Positions 1 through 12,868 of a DNA stretch of 64,000 nt are shown in pieces. Made by a program: the position numbers and the translations under genes. How positions within the stretch are numbered: the first letter of the stretch is position 1; each line of letters opens with the position of its first letter. The notes below the pieces were generated by a model that did no database searches, was not told where the DNA came from, and saw only the letters and a program-made list of their open reading frames with translations. The DNA is taken from NCBI GenBank assembly GCA_022266195.1, contig WHVY01000002.1, positions 8,757,001-8,821,000 of the forward strand. Direction: 5' to 3'. Origin of the DNA: Tetranychus cinnabarinus. Taxonomy: Eukaryota > Arthropoda > Arachnida > Trombidiformes > Tetranychidae.

Positions 1-53
1 TGCAAGCCAGCATTGTCATTTGATTTTTGCGGCCATTCAAATAGAAATGACTT

Positions 54-345
54 TGACCTGCTGACCTTTAGATAAAATTGGACTTTTTTACCTCATTTAA
101 TAGCTGAATGCTTGGAGATTTCAAATGTTTGCCCAATAAACCGATTCTTAATATAGAAAGGTCATATTTGACCTTTGAGTTACTAGTTGTCAGCCGTAAA
201 TCGATTTCAAAACGCAATTTGACCTGATAACTCGACTAAATGTTGATCGATGCTGACCAAACTCGGTAGATATTTGTTATTAAGTACGGAGAATCATGTC
301 AAAATGTTAATCTTTATCAGAATTCAGAGAAACTACCTCAGGTCA
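54..345. promoter_or_regulatory. Cluster of AGGTCA nuclear-receptor half-sites
   Basis: Six exact AGGTCA/TGACCT hexamers in 292 bp: 54-59 and 62-67 (direct repeat, spacing 2), 159-164 and 169-174 (inverted, spacing 4), 220-225, 340-345. By base composition about 0.1 would be expected. Two more are at 1120-1125 and 1171-1176. This is the half-site of EcR/USP-type receptors. Function is inferred only. Confidence 0.35.
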
Positions 346-829
346 AAGCATTATCGAACACCCTAATACTTACTGTACTTCCGTCTCATCATCTTACTCT
401 AATTGCTAACCCCCTTTGTATATAAAGTATTACCCAATAAACCTAACCTTTGGCGGTAAAAGTATGATATCCCACCCCACGACGATTATCATGAAACATC
501 ATATATAGACTATTTAAGTTACGCTGAATCGATTTATGATATTTATTTTATGCGGAAACATCTACTTTGGCTAAACCATATCCACTCTCTCAGAATGCAA
601 TTGAGAAAAGAGCTTTAATTGTAATTTGAATTATTATTGAATATTCAGTAATAGTGAATAGTACAGCTACAACTAAAGTAATAGTACAACTAAATTTCAA
701 TGATGAAGTTTGCGATTGATTACTTGGTAATCAGATTATTCATTTAATTTAGAGTTTTCATTAATTGAGTACTAATAATACGGTTTGGTTTCAAAACAGC
801 AAAAAGTTATAATGCAGTAATATTACTGA

Positions 830-1106
830 CAAGGGAGGTGACCCACCTGGTACGATTTGATTCGGGAAATTTCATGATGAATGGAAATGGAAATAAGTTG
901 AAAAAGATGTTTGGTGAAGGGTTAGGACCTGCAAATTTTCGTTTCAATTTTTATTCCAATTTTAAGTTTAATCAGACCTATTGTTATGAACTGAGACTAA
1001 CATTCATTTTGTTTAGTTTGCTGTGAAATGTCTTTGTTTTTGTCATTTTCAATTTTCATCATGAAATTTCCCGAATCAAATCGTACCAGGTGGGTCACCT
1101 CCCTTG
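830..1106. mobile_element. 277-bp MITE-like element with 52-bp perfect inverted ends
   Basis: The first 52 bp (830-881) are repeated exactly, inverted, at 1055-1106; they start CAAGGGAGGTGACCCACCTG. TGA flanks both sides (827-829, 1107-1109), a possible 3-bp target duplication. No coding capacity. Perfect ends suggest recent insertion. Confidence 0.85.
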
Positions 1107-1109
1107 TGA

Positions 1110-4100
1110 GAGCGCTACGAGGTCACACCGATTCGGATGAATTTAAAATTTCACTGGATCGGGCGTTAAGTGACCTGAACGGAATGGTGGCCGCATGAAC
1201 GGGGTCACAAAGTTAGAGGAAAGATGGCGACGGGTAATAGACCTAGAGGGTGCCTACATTACTTGATGTAAAAATCACAATGATTCATTAAGAAATGAAA
1301 AGTTATTCAAAATTGAAATGCGGAAATTTTGACTGGATCAGCCTTATAATAAAGTAAATAAAGTTTAATACCAATTGAATTCACACTTCTCATACAATTG
1401 AGAAGAGAAGAGTTTCAACTTATTTTCATCAATTAGACTGATTACAAACCTTATCATTGATCGTTTAAAGAGCATAAATAAAAGTGAAAATTACAATTAA
1501 CAGATAAGTTTTTAATTTGTTTGAATGTTCAAATCCAATAGAATCGATTGCCAACATCAAAAAGTGATATTTTTGCATTGAACATCTGTTCACACAATTA
1601 ACGTGATAGTTAAAAAAGTCAAGGAAAGGATTGAAAAACAATTGAATGATAGTGAAAAGATTAGCTGAATGAAAGTTTTTCATAGAGTTTACAGTTTCAC
1701 AGGCAAAATCAATAACTTGCTTAATAATAAATATAAGCCTGCATTGATTTAAACAGATTACTCAGAATCGTTGTCATCAGCGGTGGATTTTTTCTCGTTT
1801 CAGAAAAACCAATTGAGATGAAAAAAATTGTGGAAAATGCAGCAAAATGGTGATAACACCCAAAAAATATCAATTTAAAAAAATTGTGGTTGATGCAAAT
1901 GATGAGACTGATAACAATGGAATTGACCGAGGAATTGATATTTTCATTCAGCAAAAGGAAAATTAGAATCATCAAATTTCAAATGTCTTTTGTGGTAAAA
2001 CTTGTCTTTCGATTTAAAGGGTGTTGTATAATTTGATACTTGCGCCCTTTCACAAGTGCTGTTACTAGCAACCGGGTTGCTAGTCACTGTTAATGTGGAA
2101 ATACTCGATATTAATTGTGTTAAACGTGTTATTAATAGTCTCGGACTATTACTGTTTTGTTAGCTATTTGACTAGTTGGTCAATTGACTTGGTTCAACCC
2201 TGTTGGAATTGTGAGTAACTCAACCCGGTTGAGCCGTACATTGTGTTTTCTAAAGCTTTGGAAGCTTAGATTTGATCAATATACGTTAGAAGTGCTTTTG
2301 AACCAATAGTCACACAACAAGGGATTTCCGTATTGAACCTTTCAATATATGTGGGTATTCTGTAATGTTTTAAGCTAAGGTTGAAGATGGGATTGTTTAA
2401 GGCCGAATTTCTGAAAACATCACAGCCTTCGTCATCAACCTTGTGCTGTTCTTTTGTTCAATTCTTCAACAAACTCAAACATTTCATTTCATATTAAATT
2501 TTGCAACTTTTCTCTTCTTTTAGTCTTTTGATGATTGAGTTCCATTAATTTGCAAATCTTTAGTTTTAAGCAATTAAGTATGTTTGAAGCTTCTTCCAAG
2601 TAGATGTTTATTTCGTTCTTCTGGTATGCAATTAGAATATTCGTTCAACTTTTGCTACTTTTTATGCTATTCTTTGATTCTATCAAGATACCAAATATTG
2701 TACGCTGCTGGCTTAGACATAACTAGATTTTTATTTTAGCAAGTAACTGATTTACACCAGTAAACTTACCAATATGAATGGTTCTGAAATTATTTTAAGT
2801 TTTTTCATTCACTTTGTCAAGCCATTATTTAGTATTGTTTAAGCGTTTTGGATTTATGGACATTAGTTTGCCAGCTAGATGACTTGAACCTTTGTCTAGA
2901 TTTTCTACGGAATCATGTTCGAATTGCAGTTGCATTGCTTTGAAAATGATGAGTTGAAGCTGAATTAACACATCAAATGAACTTGGAGACTTGGTAAATT
3001 TAATGCTCAATGAAAACCAACCCAGTTTGGTTTATTTAACTTTACTGAATATCTTATTGGTTCAACGTTAATGATGAAATTATTTATACTGGAAATGTGA
3101 TAAATCATTTGTTAGTTTATTCAGTTGTATTAATAAATGGAATGATAATGAGAAAGTGAGGTACATGGCTCCAATAGAAATGATAATGAATGAAATGTTG
3201 AAGTGAAAACATGGAGCATGTAGTGATGGTCATTATAGTCTTGGTGAGAAGTAAATTGTACCAATTCGCGATTAAATAATATGAAAATTTGATCATTAAA
3301 TGAATACAGATTATCTATACATCTGATTTGTTCATAAGTTCAATCTTTGCCTTTTCCTGTTTTCCCTTTTCTTCTCCTCTGTTGAACATGATAACCACTT
3401 GTGTGTCTCATTAACTCTCAACACAAAAATCTCATTGAATTCAGTCTTTACTTGCCCATATAATTCAGCTTGTGTTGTTTTTACACAACAAACTCATCAA
3501 TTTGAAAAGAAGAAGAAGAAACTTCTGTAATCATCATCATAAATCACTGAACAGCAAGTGAGTAAAGAAGAGGAAGAAAATACTATTGGGAGTTATCATA
3601 GGTAAGAGAAGAAGAGGAAAAGGAAGAAAAAGTTAGGATGAAAGTGATTATTGAGATGATCCAATTCATTGCATGGCGAACAAAGTTTACTCTTGAAAAA
3701 TCTCTTTTCATTCTTCACTTGTTCCATCCTGCTCACTCCTATATCATCATCATCATCACAATATATTCATTGTTTCACCTCTTTTCTCTCAACTAATTGG
3801 TAATATCTTATCATCATCATAATCATCATTTCGTTAATTTACTCCAAGCACGTATCTGATTACACGCGCTAGTTTGTCATGCGATATGTTGTCTATTTGG
3901 TGACCAGGTTAGAAGGGCTCAAGAGTTTTCAGTAAACAGTTGAAACTGTAATTGTGATAAGTTGCTCAAGAGTAAATAGAAGCTCAGAAAAAGTGGAAAA
4001 ACATTTTTCTTTTCTCTTCTCCTTCACCATCTTTGGAGCAATAATTCTGATAAATGTTTTTTCATACAAAATGTACAGTTCTAGAAGTTTAGATGAATTG

Positions 4101-5380
4101 TATATTTATTTTCTTTGGTGGTTATTACTTTACTCAGTAATGATGAAAATAATGGTAAAGGCAGAAGGGAACAAAAACAAGAGATGAAATGTAATTCTTT
4201 TTACTGTTTCTTCAATATCAATATTTTTCTCAATTTAATTTATTTTCAATTCTCTTCTCATATTAAACTTTGAGATTCAATTTTCAATTCTCAGTCTTTT
4301 TGTTGATACAAAACAAAAGTGTTTCAAATGGCAAAACTTAATGATGATAATAATGGCAATAACACAGTTTAAAGTGTTCACATGAACCAAGTGTTTCTGT
4401 TTGCTCGATACTTTGCATGAAACATTTGATATTCATTGAGAAAAGGCAAAAAAGAAGAAGTGAAAAAGAAACTAGAAAATGTTCATTTTCGTTTAAACTC
4501 AATGATTAACCATTTCAATTTTGGGTTTAATGAAATAATTTGTGTTCAATTGTTGGTCTAAATAATGTTATCATTATCAATCCTTTTTTATTGTTCAATT
4601 GAAGATCAATAAACAGTTCGTTGAATCACCAATTTCATCTTACCGTTTCCATCATGAAAACCAAATTGAATCATTATAAAGTGTATAGGGTTTCCTTTAT
4701 CATTCAGTCTCTTTTCATTCTCATCATCATTCCTCTTGAGATGAGAGAAAAAAGAACTTCTTAAAAGTATTCTTTTCCTTTTCTATTTCACTTTTCTCCT
4801 CTTTTCTCGCTTTTCTCTATCAAAACATTCTTCTTGGAAGATGGTGAAACTCGTTTATAAAACTAAAGGAAAAGTAAGAAAAACAAAAAGAGTATAAAAC
4901 AATTTAACCCAAGTTTTAAAATAAATTTCATTCGCCATATTCCCTTTACATGATAATTTATCTTTTCTTCCTTCCTTTACCATCATCTGGTCTATTCTTT
5001 ATCCTCATTCTCATTAAATCTTGTCTCTTCTCTTCGCCTTTCCCTTCTTTCTCCTTATTCCGTTTACGCCTCTTTAAATATTCACATTTCCATCAATTTC
5101 AATCCTTTTCCATTTTCTATCTAAATAAAACTCGACTTGAATAATATTTCATTCTGTTTCATACTCGACCATTATTCACTGAATCTTTTCATTTCTTTGT
5201 TTTTGCTTCTTGTATATTTTACCTTTTAGTTTTGCCTTTTGCACATTTCCTTTTGAGTAACTCGAAAAGTTCAATCCTTTTTCTTTCCCTATTGCGCTTA
5301 TATATTCATCTTTACTCCAAATCATTTTCATGATATTCTCAAGTTTAGGCGATAAACATAAATTTATTGTTCAAGTATCA
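1110..5380. other. Gene-free sequence
   Basis: No coding gene seen. Holds a locally GC-rich stretch (1100-1255), two palindromes on AACC-x-GGTT cores (2064-2084, 2219-2233), TCATCA and AAGAAG microsatellites (3515-3830), and pyrimidine-rich runs at 4680-5060. Confidence 0.6.
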
Positions 5381-5394
5381 CAGTTGGTAAAGCA

Positions 5395-5567
5395 GGGAAA
5401 TGGAAAGAAAAGAAAGAAAAGAAAGAGAAGAAAAAGATTTGGTAAAATAATGTGCAAGAGCAAAGGGACTTTTCAATGGGATTCAACCCATATTGGGTAA
5501 CAAGCTGAAACCAATACAAAGCTTTCTTTACTTGGTTAACCCAAAAAAGAGAGAAAACAGAAAACCA
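5395..5567. repeat. Segmental duplication, unit A block 1
   Basis: 173 bp nearly identical to 14371-14543 in the same orientation, including an AAAGAAAAG-rich tract and unique sequence after it. Outermost block of the Antp 3' duplication. Confidence 0.9.
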
Positions 5568-6019
5568 TAGATTTGGGTTTTGGTTGATAGCGAATGGTTG
5601 CCTTTGCATTTAGCCTGAAGAAAGAATTTCATTCTGAACGTTTTTGCAAATCATATTGATAAAGGTACAATTAAAAGCATCATCTGATTTCATTTCAACC
5701 ATCGATTGATATCAATGCACGAAAAGAGGAAAAAATGTTTTGTTGCTTTGCTTCTGTAATTGGAAAATGAAAGGTTCTTGATGAATACTTGGAGCAAATT
5801 GGATAAAATTTTCCATGGTTTTTCCCTGTGAAAATCCATCATCATGTTCGATGTGTTAACTACCTGATTTTTATCATTAACCGGTACAGGCTCAAATTTG
5901 CACTGGTAATAACAGCTTGTTAACAATCAATTAAAGACTGAAACTTATCAAACTGTTTGCTGGAAATGTTTAAAATTTTTATTCTTAATTTTTTGCAGTT
6001 CAAGTGAACAGATAATCTG

Positions 6020-6313
6020 ATGGATGAAACACAAAAATCATGCTTCTTATCCATGTCTCATCAAGAAACATTAATCATTGTTTCTCAAGAATATCAAAGT
6101 TCTTCAGAATCAATTTTTAACACCAAAAAATTAAATCTTTATTTTCCTATTCAAAATTTTCCATCGATGTTTGACAGATATCCATCCACCCAAAATTTGG
6201 ATTCAAGTGAGCTCGAAGAAAGGCAAAATTCCAGATTGTTAAAGTGCGAGGAATTAAGAAGCTGCATCTCCACAGAAAAGCTAATTGAAAGACTGCTAAA
6301 CTTGGTCAGTTTC
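6020..6313 (+). CDS. Possible small exon or ORF, unrecognised
   Basis: Open frame beginning ATGGATGAAACAC, 22 bases after a TTTTTTGCAG acceptor-like end, reading MDETQKSCFL... to RSCISTEKLIERLLNL, with balanced composition and a possible weak GT donor near 6305. The frame itself continues to a stop at 6364. No family recognised; it lies on the strand opposite Antp. It could equally be chance in a long gene-free stretch. Confidence 0.2.
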
Positions 6314-6364
6314 GGTCGACTCTTTCGGTGCTTCTCAACATCGATAATTCATGAACTGTCTTGA

Positions 6365-7894
6365 TTTTTCAGTTCAATGTCACTTTGATATAAAGAAAAT
6401 CATAAATGAGTTAAGAGTTTTCATGCTCAAAAGTCCTTTTCCCGGTTCAATTCAGCCAATATTCCAAGACAAACTGGAAAAATCTTTTTAAGCAAATGGA
6501 ATTCTTCAACATTGGAAGTTCAATTCAGTCTCGTCGACAATAAAAAACAATGATTGAAGGCATAAATTGCTAACGGAATCTTCAGACAGAGTTATCGATA
6601 ATTATTTAAATTTATCGTTTTTCATCTCAATTGCCATCGTGCTTTTATATCGAATGCTCAAAGCTTTAACATGTTATTGGAGTTGATTTAGAGTTCACAG
6701 AATCATGTATTGCAGGATTGTAGGAATGAATTTTAAAACCATCAATTTAGCACTTAAAAGCCATAAGCACAACAATTTTAAAAGGCACTTTCATTTTGCT
6801 TCTGAATTCTTTTTGAAGCAAATTTTCGAACATTTTTTCTCAGAATTTTAGAACAATTTTCTTTTGATATTTCAGCTACAATTAACATTCCTTGTTTTTA
6901 CTTTTTACTGAATTCTAGCAATCAATAACCTTATGTTGCAATTTAATAATCAACTTTAATTGAGCAATTTTTGTTGTTTTTACGAAAACCATTTGCTTAA
7001 GTATGTTAATAACTCAAGTCTTTACATGTAATTGAGTATTTCATCAACAATTCAAACTTGATGGAATCACGAGAGTTGAAAGGAAACAAGAAAAGTTTTT
7101 ACTTTGAAAATAAATTGAAACTCGTTTCGTGAAAGTCTTCAAGTTTGCACAATTTCATGACATGCTGTTCATCTGGTTAATCAACTGTAATGAAAGATTG
7201 ACTTTATCAACACGTTTCAAGAGCTAATCTAGATGAAAGCTGAGCTCATTTTCAGTCTAATTAATTAATTTGTCGATCAAAACAGCGATCAATTTCAACC
7301 TCAACCTTAACAAATGATCCATCAACAAATGTTTTTACCTTTCATTTTCAAACTCACCCAATGTGACATCTTTTTTAGCTCATTTTCAGATTAGATAATC
7401 TGTAATAGTTTCATGTGAACTGAAATGAACAGCATTTTATAGGGAAAGAATCATCAGTCTAATCAAATCAACTTTACTTCATTTTTCATCAATTAAATGT
7501 TAATCAATATTGACTTTACCAACTTTTCTTATCGAATGATCAAAAAACAATTTCGTTGCCCAAATTGAGTTTTGCAAAATGAAAAAAAGTATTGAATTTT
7601 GGTAAAAAACAGGGAAAGATCAATCAATATTTAGGCTATTAAAGTGAGTAAATTTGAAATGAGAATGTAAAAAGTCGATCAAGTTTTCAAATTTTCTGTA
7701 TCCACCCATATTCCATGAGAATATTCATTATAAATTTCATCGATTACTCTATTGAATCACACTTGGCATTAAGCAAAATAATGATGACAAAAGATCAAGA
7801 AATAAACCTCAGATTGTCGAATCTTGAAAATTGAAGTTTTTTAAGTTTTCACATAAAAGCAGAAAGTGCATTGTGAATACTTTACAATGGACTG
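6365..7894. other. Gene-free AT-rich sequence
   Basis: No gene, repeat or element that I can support; AT-rich, single-copy-looking. Confidence 0.6.
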
Positions 7895-8230
7895 AAAAAG
7901 CGAGCAACACTTGAAGCTCTAAAAATAGACTCGGGCAACAAAAGACTCTGTCCCTGACTAGCAGATTGACCAGTAGGAATAAAGAAAGGGTTGAAACGGT
8001 TTATATTTAGGGTGACTCTTTGCTTACCTTTGTAAAGGCAAATAGTGAAAAGGTAAAGTAAAGAGTATGAAATTGGTCAAACTTAAAAATAGATTGGGAG
8101 TCGTAAAGTTGGATGCTTTGCAAACATGAAAAGTTGACTTCGGTAACTGGCCAATTAGTACTGGTATCGGTTTAACCCTTTTAGTGTCACTTTACCTAGA
8201 AAGGCTAGTCGAAAGGCAAGTTGAAAGAGA
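7895..8230. repeat. Segmental duplication, unit A block 2
   Basis: About 335 bp, roughly 98% identical to 15603-15936 until the last 40 bp, where identity fades. Lies 3' of the homeobox exon relative to the gene. Confidence 0.9.
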
Positions 8231-8708
8231 AGTGTTTTTTTTAGAAAAACTATTTTTTCTTCGTTTCAAAATTGATCCTAAAAAACAGGTTGAAGTGAAA
8301 AAAGGTGATGGAACGAATGAGTTAGTCTTGTTGGAATCATTCAGTGAAATTGTCTTCAATGAATTGTATTGCGCTTGAAAATGTTTACATGTCAAAAAGT
8401 TATGATGGATTATTGAAGGATTCATCTTTTTTGAGCGTTCAATTTATATAATTAACTTTGCCTGTAAACAAGTGAGTTGAATAGTGTTAATTTTTGTTCT
8501 GTTTTTATGCTGATAAATTGATACTTGAAGTGCTTTTACTTGCTGTACTTGTGTTTGTGTAAAAATGTTTTTATTATTTATTGGTCTATGATTAACATAA
8601 CTCTTTGTGGTTTTTGTTTTTTGTATTCACTTGACTGACAATCAGTTATTCATAATTTGTTTATGTTACCTCCTGTTGTGCACCCAACAGGACCACCGAT
8701 ACATATAA

Positions 8709-9025
8709 CTAGAGATAAACTATATTGGTTGAAATATGATTTGTGGTTGACAGTGAACTTGAATTGTTTCCATTGGCTCCTGATGAACCATTTCCATCAT
8801 TACCTACCATCAATGTTACACCTGAATTCATGTCTTTCTTGTTATTCTCCTTTTTCCACTTCATTCGTCTATTTTGAAACCAAATTTTAATTTGACGTTC
8901 AGTTAAACATAAAATGTTGGCTATTTCAATGCGCCGTCGACGAGTCAAATAACGATTATAATGAAACTCTTTTTCCAGTTCCAGGGTTTGATATCGAGTG
9001 TATGTTTGACGACCTCTTTTACGTT
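8709..9025 (-). CDS. Antennapedia homeobox exon, copy A (duplicated, altered tail)
   Basis: Second, nearly identical homeobox exon, 317 nt, with the same acceptor and phase as copy B, so it can also complete the split codon of exon 2 (30.1-kb intron; joined product 357 aa). The homeodomain is the same as in copy B. The two proteins agree through GNGSSGANGNNSSS, then copy A reads LSTTNHISTNIVYL and stops, where copy B continues for a longer Gly/Asn-rich tail. Beyond the stop, a relic of the lost tail (IGGPVG-like) can be made out near 8690. Two AATAAA signals (minus strand) lie at 8570-8582. It could be an alternative terminal exon, the surviving part of a duplicated Antp gene, or a decaying copy. 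An intact homeodomain argues against a simple pseudogene, but recent duplication or gene conversion would also explain that. I found no second set of exons 1 and 2. Confidence 0.75.
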
Positions 9026-9770
9026 CTGTTTTTATTTATCAAGAGAGAAAAGAAGAAAAAGAAAGAAATATAAAAATGTAATCAAGATAAGTAATGGTCA
9101 TTTTTATCATTAGTTTTCATCAATAACATTCAATTCTGATTTATATGAATTAAAGTCAGTGAGTTTAGATGAATTAAGAAAAGAGTAAAAGAATGAAATG
9201 GAAAAGTTGCAGAAAATAAGAAAATAAGAAAAATGCCAAAAAATAGGAAAAAGTAAGAAAATTAAGAATAAAAGTTGGTGAAGAAAAAAAAGTAAAGGAA
9301 ACTCGAAATTCCCAAATGTTTCAAGCTGTTTTTTTTGCGAAACGAATTTTTGATAAGTTCAGTTAAGGATGAGGATGAGATTTGGTTGGGAATAAATTGG
9401 GAATGAAGAAAACGAACAAAAGGAAAGAAAAATGAGAAAGAGTGTTGGAGAAGATGAAGACGAAGATGAGGATAAAAATGAAGGAAAAGAAGGAGAAGAT
9501 GAAGATGAAGATGGGGATGAGAATGATGGTGATGAAGAAGTAAAGGAAAGGAAAGGAAAGTTGAATAAGATGAGAATAATGATGAAAATGGATGAACAGG
9601 AAGGATGCAGTATAAGAACCTATATTATCATTTATAGATCTAGATTCAGTTTTGTTGTTGATAAAAACTGAGAAAGGAGAGAGGAATAAGAGATTAGGTG
9701 AGACAAGAAAATGGCTGTCAAGAAGAAGAAGAAAGAAGAAAGAAGATGAAGAAAGAAAATGGATGAAGGA
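8746..9770. repeat. Segmental duplication, unit A block 3 (homeobox exon and 5' intron)
   Basis: About 1025 bp matching 16440-17461 at roughly 99%. It includes the homeobox, the acceptor and about 740 bp of intron. The intron part holds a purine-rich GAAGATGAAGAC-type tract that gives the same acidic chance frame in both copies. Weaker similarity continues to about 9850. Confidence 0.93.
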
Positions 9771-11613
9771 AAAGAAAGGTTGAAAAGAGATCAAGAAAAA
9801 GGTAAAAAGAGCCTTCGAGAGAAAGATATAAGTTAAATTGAGTGAGTAAAGAATGGAGATTATAAGAGGAAATTGAGGAATGATAAAAGTGTGTAAAAGA
9901 AATAATAATGTATAAAAGAGAGTAGAGAATGGAAGAGGAGAAAAGTTCGTCTAAATTACGAATTTGAAAAAGTGGAAAAAACTTAATTGTTGTTGAAACT
10001 GTTCGCTCTTTTTGTTGCTGAATCAAGTACGAAGAGGAAAAGGCGAAAACGAAGCAAAGCAGCAAAAATAAAAATTGATTCAAACCACGTAAAGCTGACT
10101 TAATCCATGAGAGCACAAAAAAAAGGTTGATAAAGCATGAAGCATAATCTGGTTTTTTAGACCAATGGCAATGTTTCAAGCTTTATTTTAGGTTTACTTC
10201 AACTTTTTCTGGTTCCTCAATTCAAGGTGGCAAAGGTAAAAGAGGAAAAAGGTTTTCTTCAGTTTGTCAAATTTTCTTGTTCATCCAATGTTTTTCTTCT
10301 TCTGCTGGGCTTAACTAATTTGACTCTTATCAAATGGCATTTCTCAACGCTCCAGAATGTTGTGTTGTGAAAGGAATACATTTTCTGATTCATAATTAAT
10401 CAACACTAGAAACAAGGTTTTAAATTAAATTTTGCTCTTTTTCATTCTACAGGAGAAAAGCAGAAGCAGAACAAGAATAATAAGTGGATAAGAAGACGTA
10501 AATTAACTGAACAAAACAAAAAAAACTGGGTAAGGCTGTATCATTATTTGCGCCAATTAGTTTCCTCGGTTAGTTAACCTTAGTCAAGGTGAAGATTCCC
10601 TTCAAGGTATACGATGCTTTTTGCTGTTGCATTTCACTTGTACTCAACTAGTTGAGGCAAAAAAAAGTCAACCTGATCATTGGTATCTTTGCTTCTTATC
10701 AATGGCTGATAATGGGCTGGTTTTATTTTCCAAATGGCCTCAAAATTGATGAATTAATCCAACCCGCAATCAAAGTTGACTGCGGCAATGTTATACAGAG
10801 TGTGTTTCAAAGGGCTGGTTCAAGAAAGAAATATTTTCATCTTCAAATGGATAGTCCCAAGATTCATCATCATTCCACTGGAATTTGAGTCAACTTTTGA
10901 TTTATTCCAAGGATGTTTCAATTTCTTTTTGCGAATAAATTTTTAGTGCAAAATTATTCAGTAGCATAATGGAATAGGAAAATTTTGCAAACTTTAAAAT
11001 TCCCTTTAGAGATTGATCATGAAATTGGAAAATATTGATATCGATATTTTTTTTCTTCAATCTCGTTCTGCATCAAAGCATTCTCACATTTCCAATCTTG
11101 AGTTTCATCTTTTGTGCTCTCCTTTTACATCGTACATCGATATTGGCAAAATTATTATAGATAGTTTTACATCAATAAATGGTACGAAACTGAACTGAAT
11201 GTTGAGTTTCCAATGAGATTTTTATATGAGAATAAAATTTTATAGAATCTTTCTTTTCCAAAATTAACAGCAGTTTTGTTGATCAAAAGAACGTGAACAA
11301 GATTGATTCGCAAAACAGAATGACTTGATTTTGATATATCCAACCATTCAATTTAGTCGTCTAAGTTTAGGAATATCATGAACGCAAAAATTGTGACATT
11401 CCATTAGTCAAATATTATTTTCTAAATAAAAATAAATTCTAAAAAGTGGATGTTTTGCTTTTTAATTGATTGATTTTTCATTTCACTGATACATTGAGAC
11501 AAATAATTAAGCGTCCCATGTATTTTGTAACATATTGAATACATTATCGCGATCAGCCTGTATTTTGAATGCAATGCTTCAATTGGCTGAGCAAGCTTCT
11601 AAGCTTCTAGCAG

Positions 11614-11816
11614 TGATGTGTCAGCTAATGGAAACAATTTTTACAGCGGTCCCTATTGGAAAAGGAATCCCTGAATTTTTTTTTTCGTAAAATATGAATC
11701 TAAAAACTTGAGAATTCAGTTATCAATGATAATTTACGGCGAAATCAATCTATTAAGCAGGGTTGAAATCATAGTGAAAATAAGTGCCGCCTATTCCCAT
11801 TATCTGACACATCATT
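11614..11816. mobile_element. Old MITE, AGATAATG-end family (second member)
   Basis: Inverted ends TGATGTGTCAGCTAATGG and CCATTATCTGACACATCA; the interior CGGTCCCTATT and TTCGTAAAATATGAATC resembles the copy at 31730. Confidence 0.6.
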
Positions 11817-12868
11817 GGCATCGAGCTGTATCAAGGTTTCGGAATTAAATGTTTACCCGATAAACATTGGAACAAATATCCAAATACAATGACTGTAAAT
11901 ATTTACAGTTGAATCACATTAAAAATAATCAATGAATAGTGAAAAGAACCGCCGTCAAAATAGCTATTAAAGGTTGTGTAACCAGAATTTAGAAATTGAA
12001 TCATTTTTTATTTTCATTACATTCAGAGTTACTACATACTGTATATTTGCAATAAACGGACAAATGTATTTATGCTAATCGTATTCTAATATGATTTTAA
12101 GAGATGACAGAAACTAGTTGAAAAGTTGGTCAGATACCACGAAGAACTTCAATCGACTGCACCAGCACTGGAATAGGATTGAGGAAATGCGGATAAGAAT
12201 ATTGCTTCCTGAAAAACTCGATTGCGACAAAATTGGACTTTATCCTTAAAGAAACACATAACGCTTAACTTTGGTGAACATTTCAATGGCTATTTAAAGC
12301 AATAGTTTCGTATTATATCGACACGAATCTTTGAGGTTTCATTTTCTGGTTTTTTCTGGTTGGTTTATGATTTTGTATGTGAAGCATTGTTTGAATGCTT
12401 GTTTCCGAGACTAAGCATCAGCAGATCACAAGCAGATCTATTTAACTAAATTTTTGCATTTGGATTCATCGGTGAATCTGTGTTTTGAACAATATCGATA
12501 GACTTAATATTTCCCGATTAAGATAACTTGCAATTTATTTCAACCGATTGAATGAGATCACTTAATTGAAGAATGATTTGATTTTTATTCGCAAGAAATT
12601 ATCAAAATAAATCAAAATTCAGTACATTTCCTTCCAATTCCCATTATTAAGTAACAATTTAATAATTTTTTGCCTTTAAATTAACAGTTAAGGTTGAGTG
12701 ACCAATCAATTGAATCTAAATTGCTCTTTTGCTCTCCAATAAGAGATTAATAGAGTCAACAGTTGAAAAGAAAAGTTTAATTGAAAAAAAGAAACATCTT
12801 TACAAGTAAATTGATGTCGGGAAATAAAAAAACAATGAAATTCCAATAATAATAAAAAAAGTAATCAG

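Noticed and set aside
9432..9671. 79-codon acidic frame (MRKSVGEDEDEDEDKNEG...), present again at 17128-17367 with the same sequence
   Set aside because: It is a purine-rich intron tract within the duplicated block, on the strand opposite Antp. The identity is explained by the duplication, and the composition is simple repeat.
9363..10179. Long Phe/Ser-rich frames on the minus strand
   Set aside because: Products of GAA/AAG-rich low-complexity sequence; no domain and no start context.
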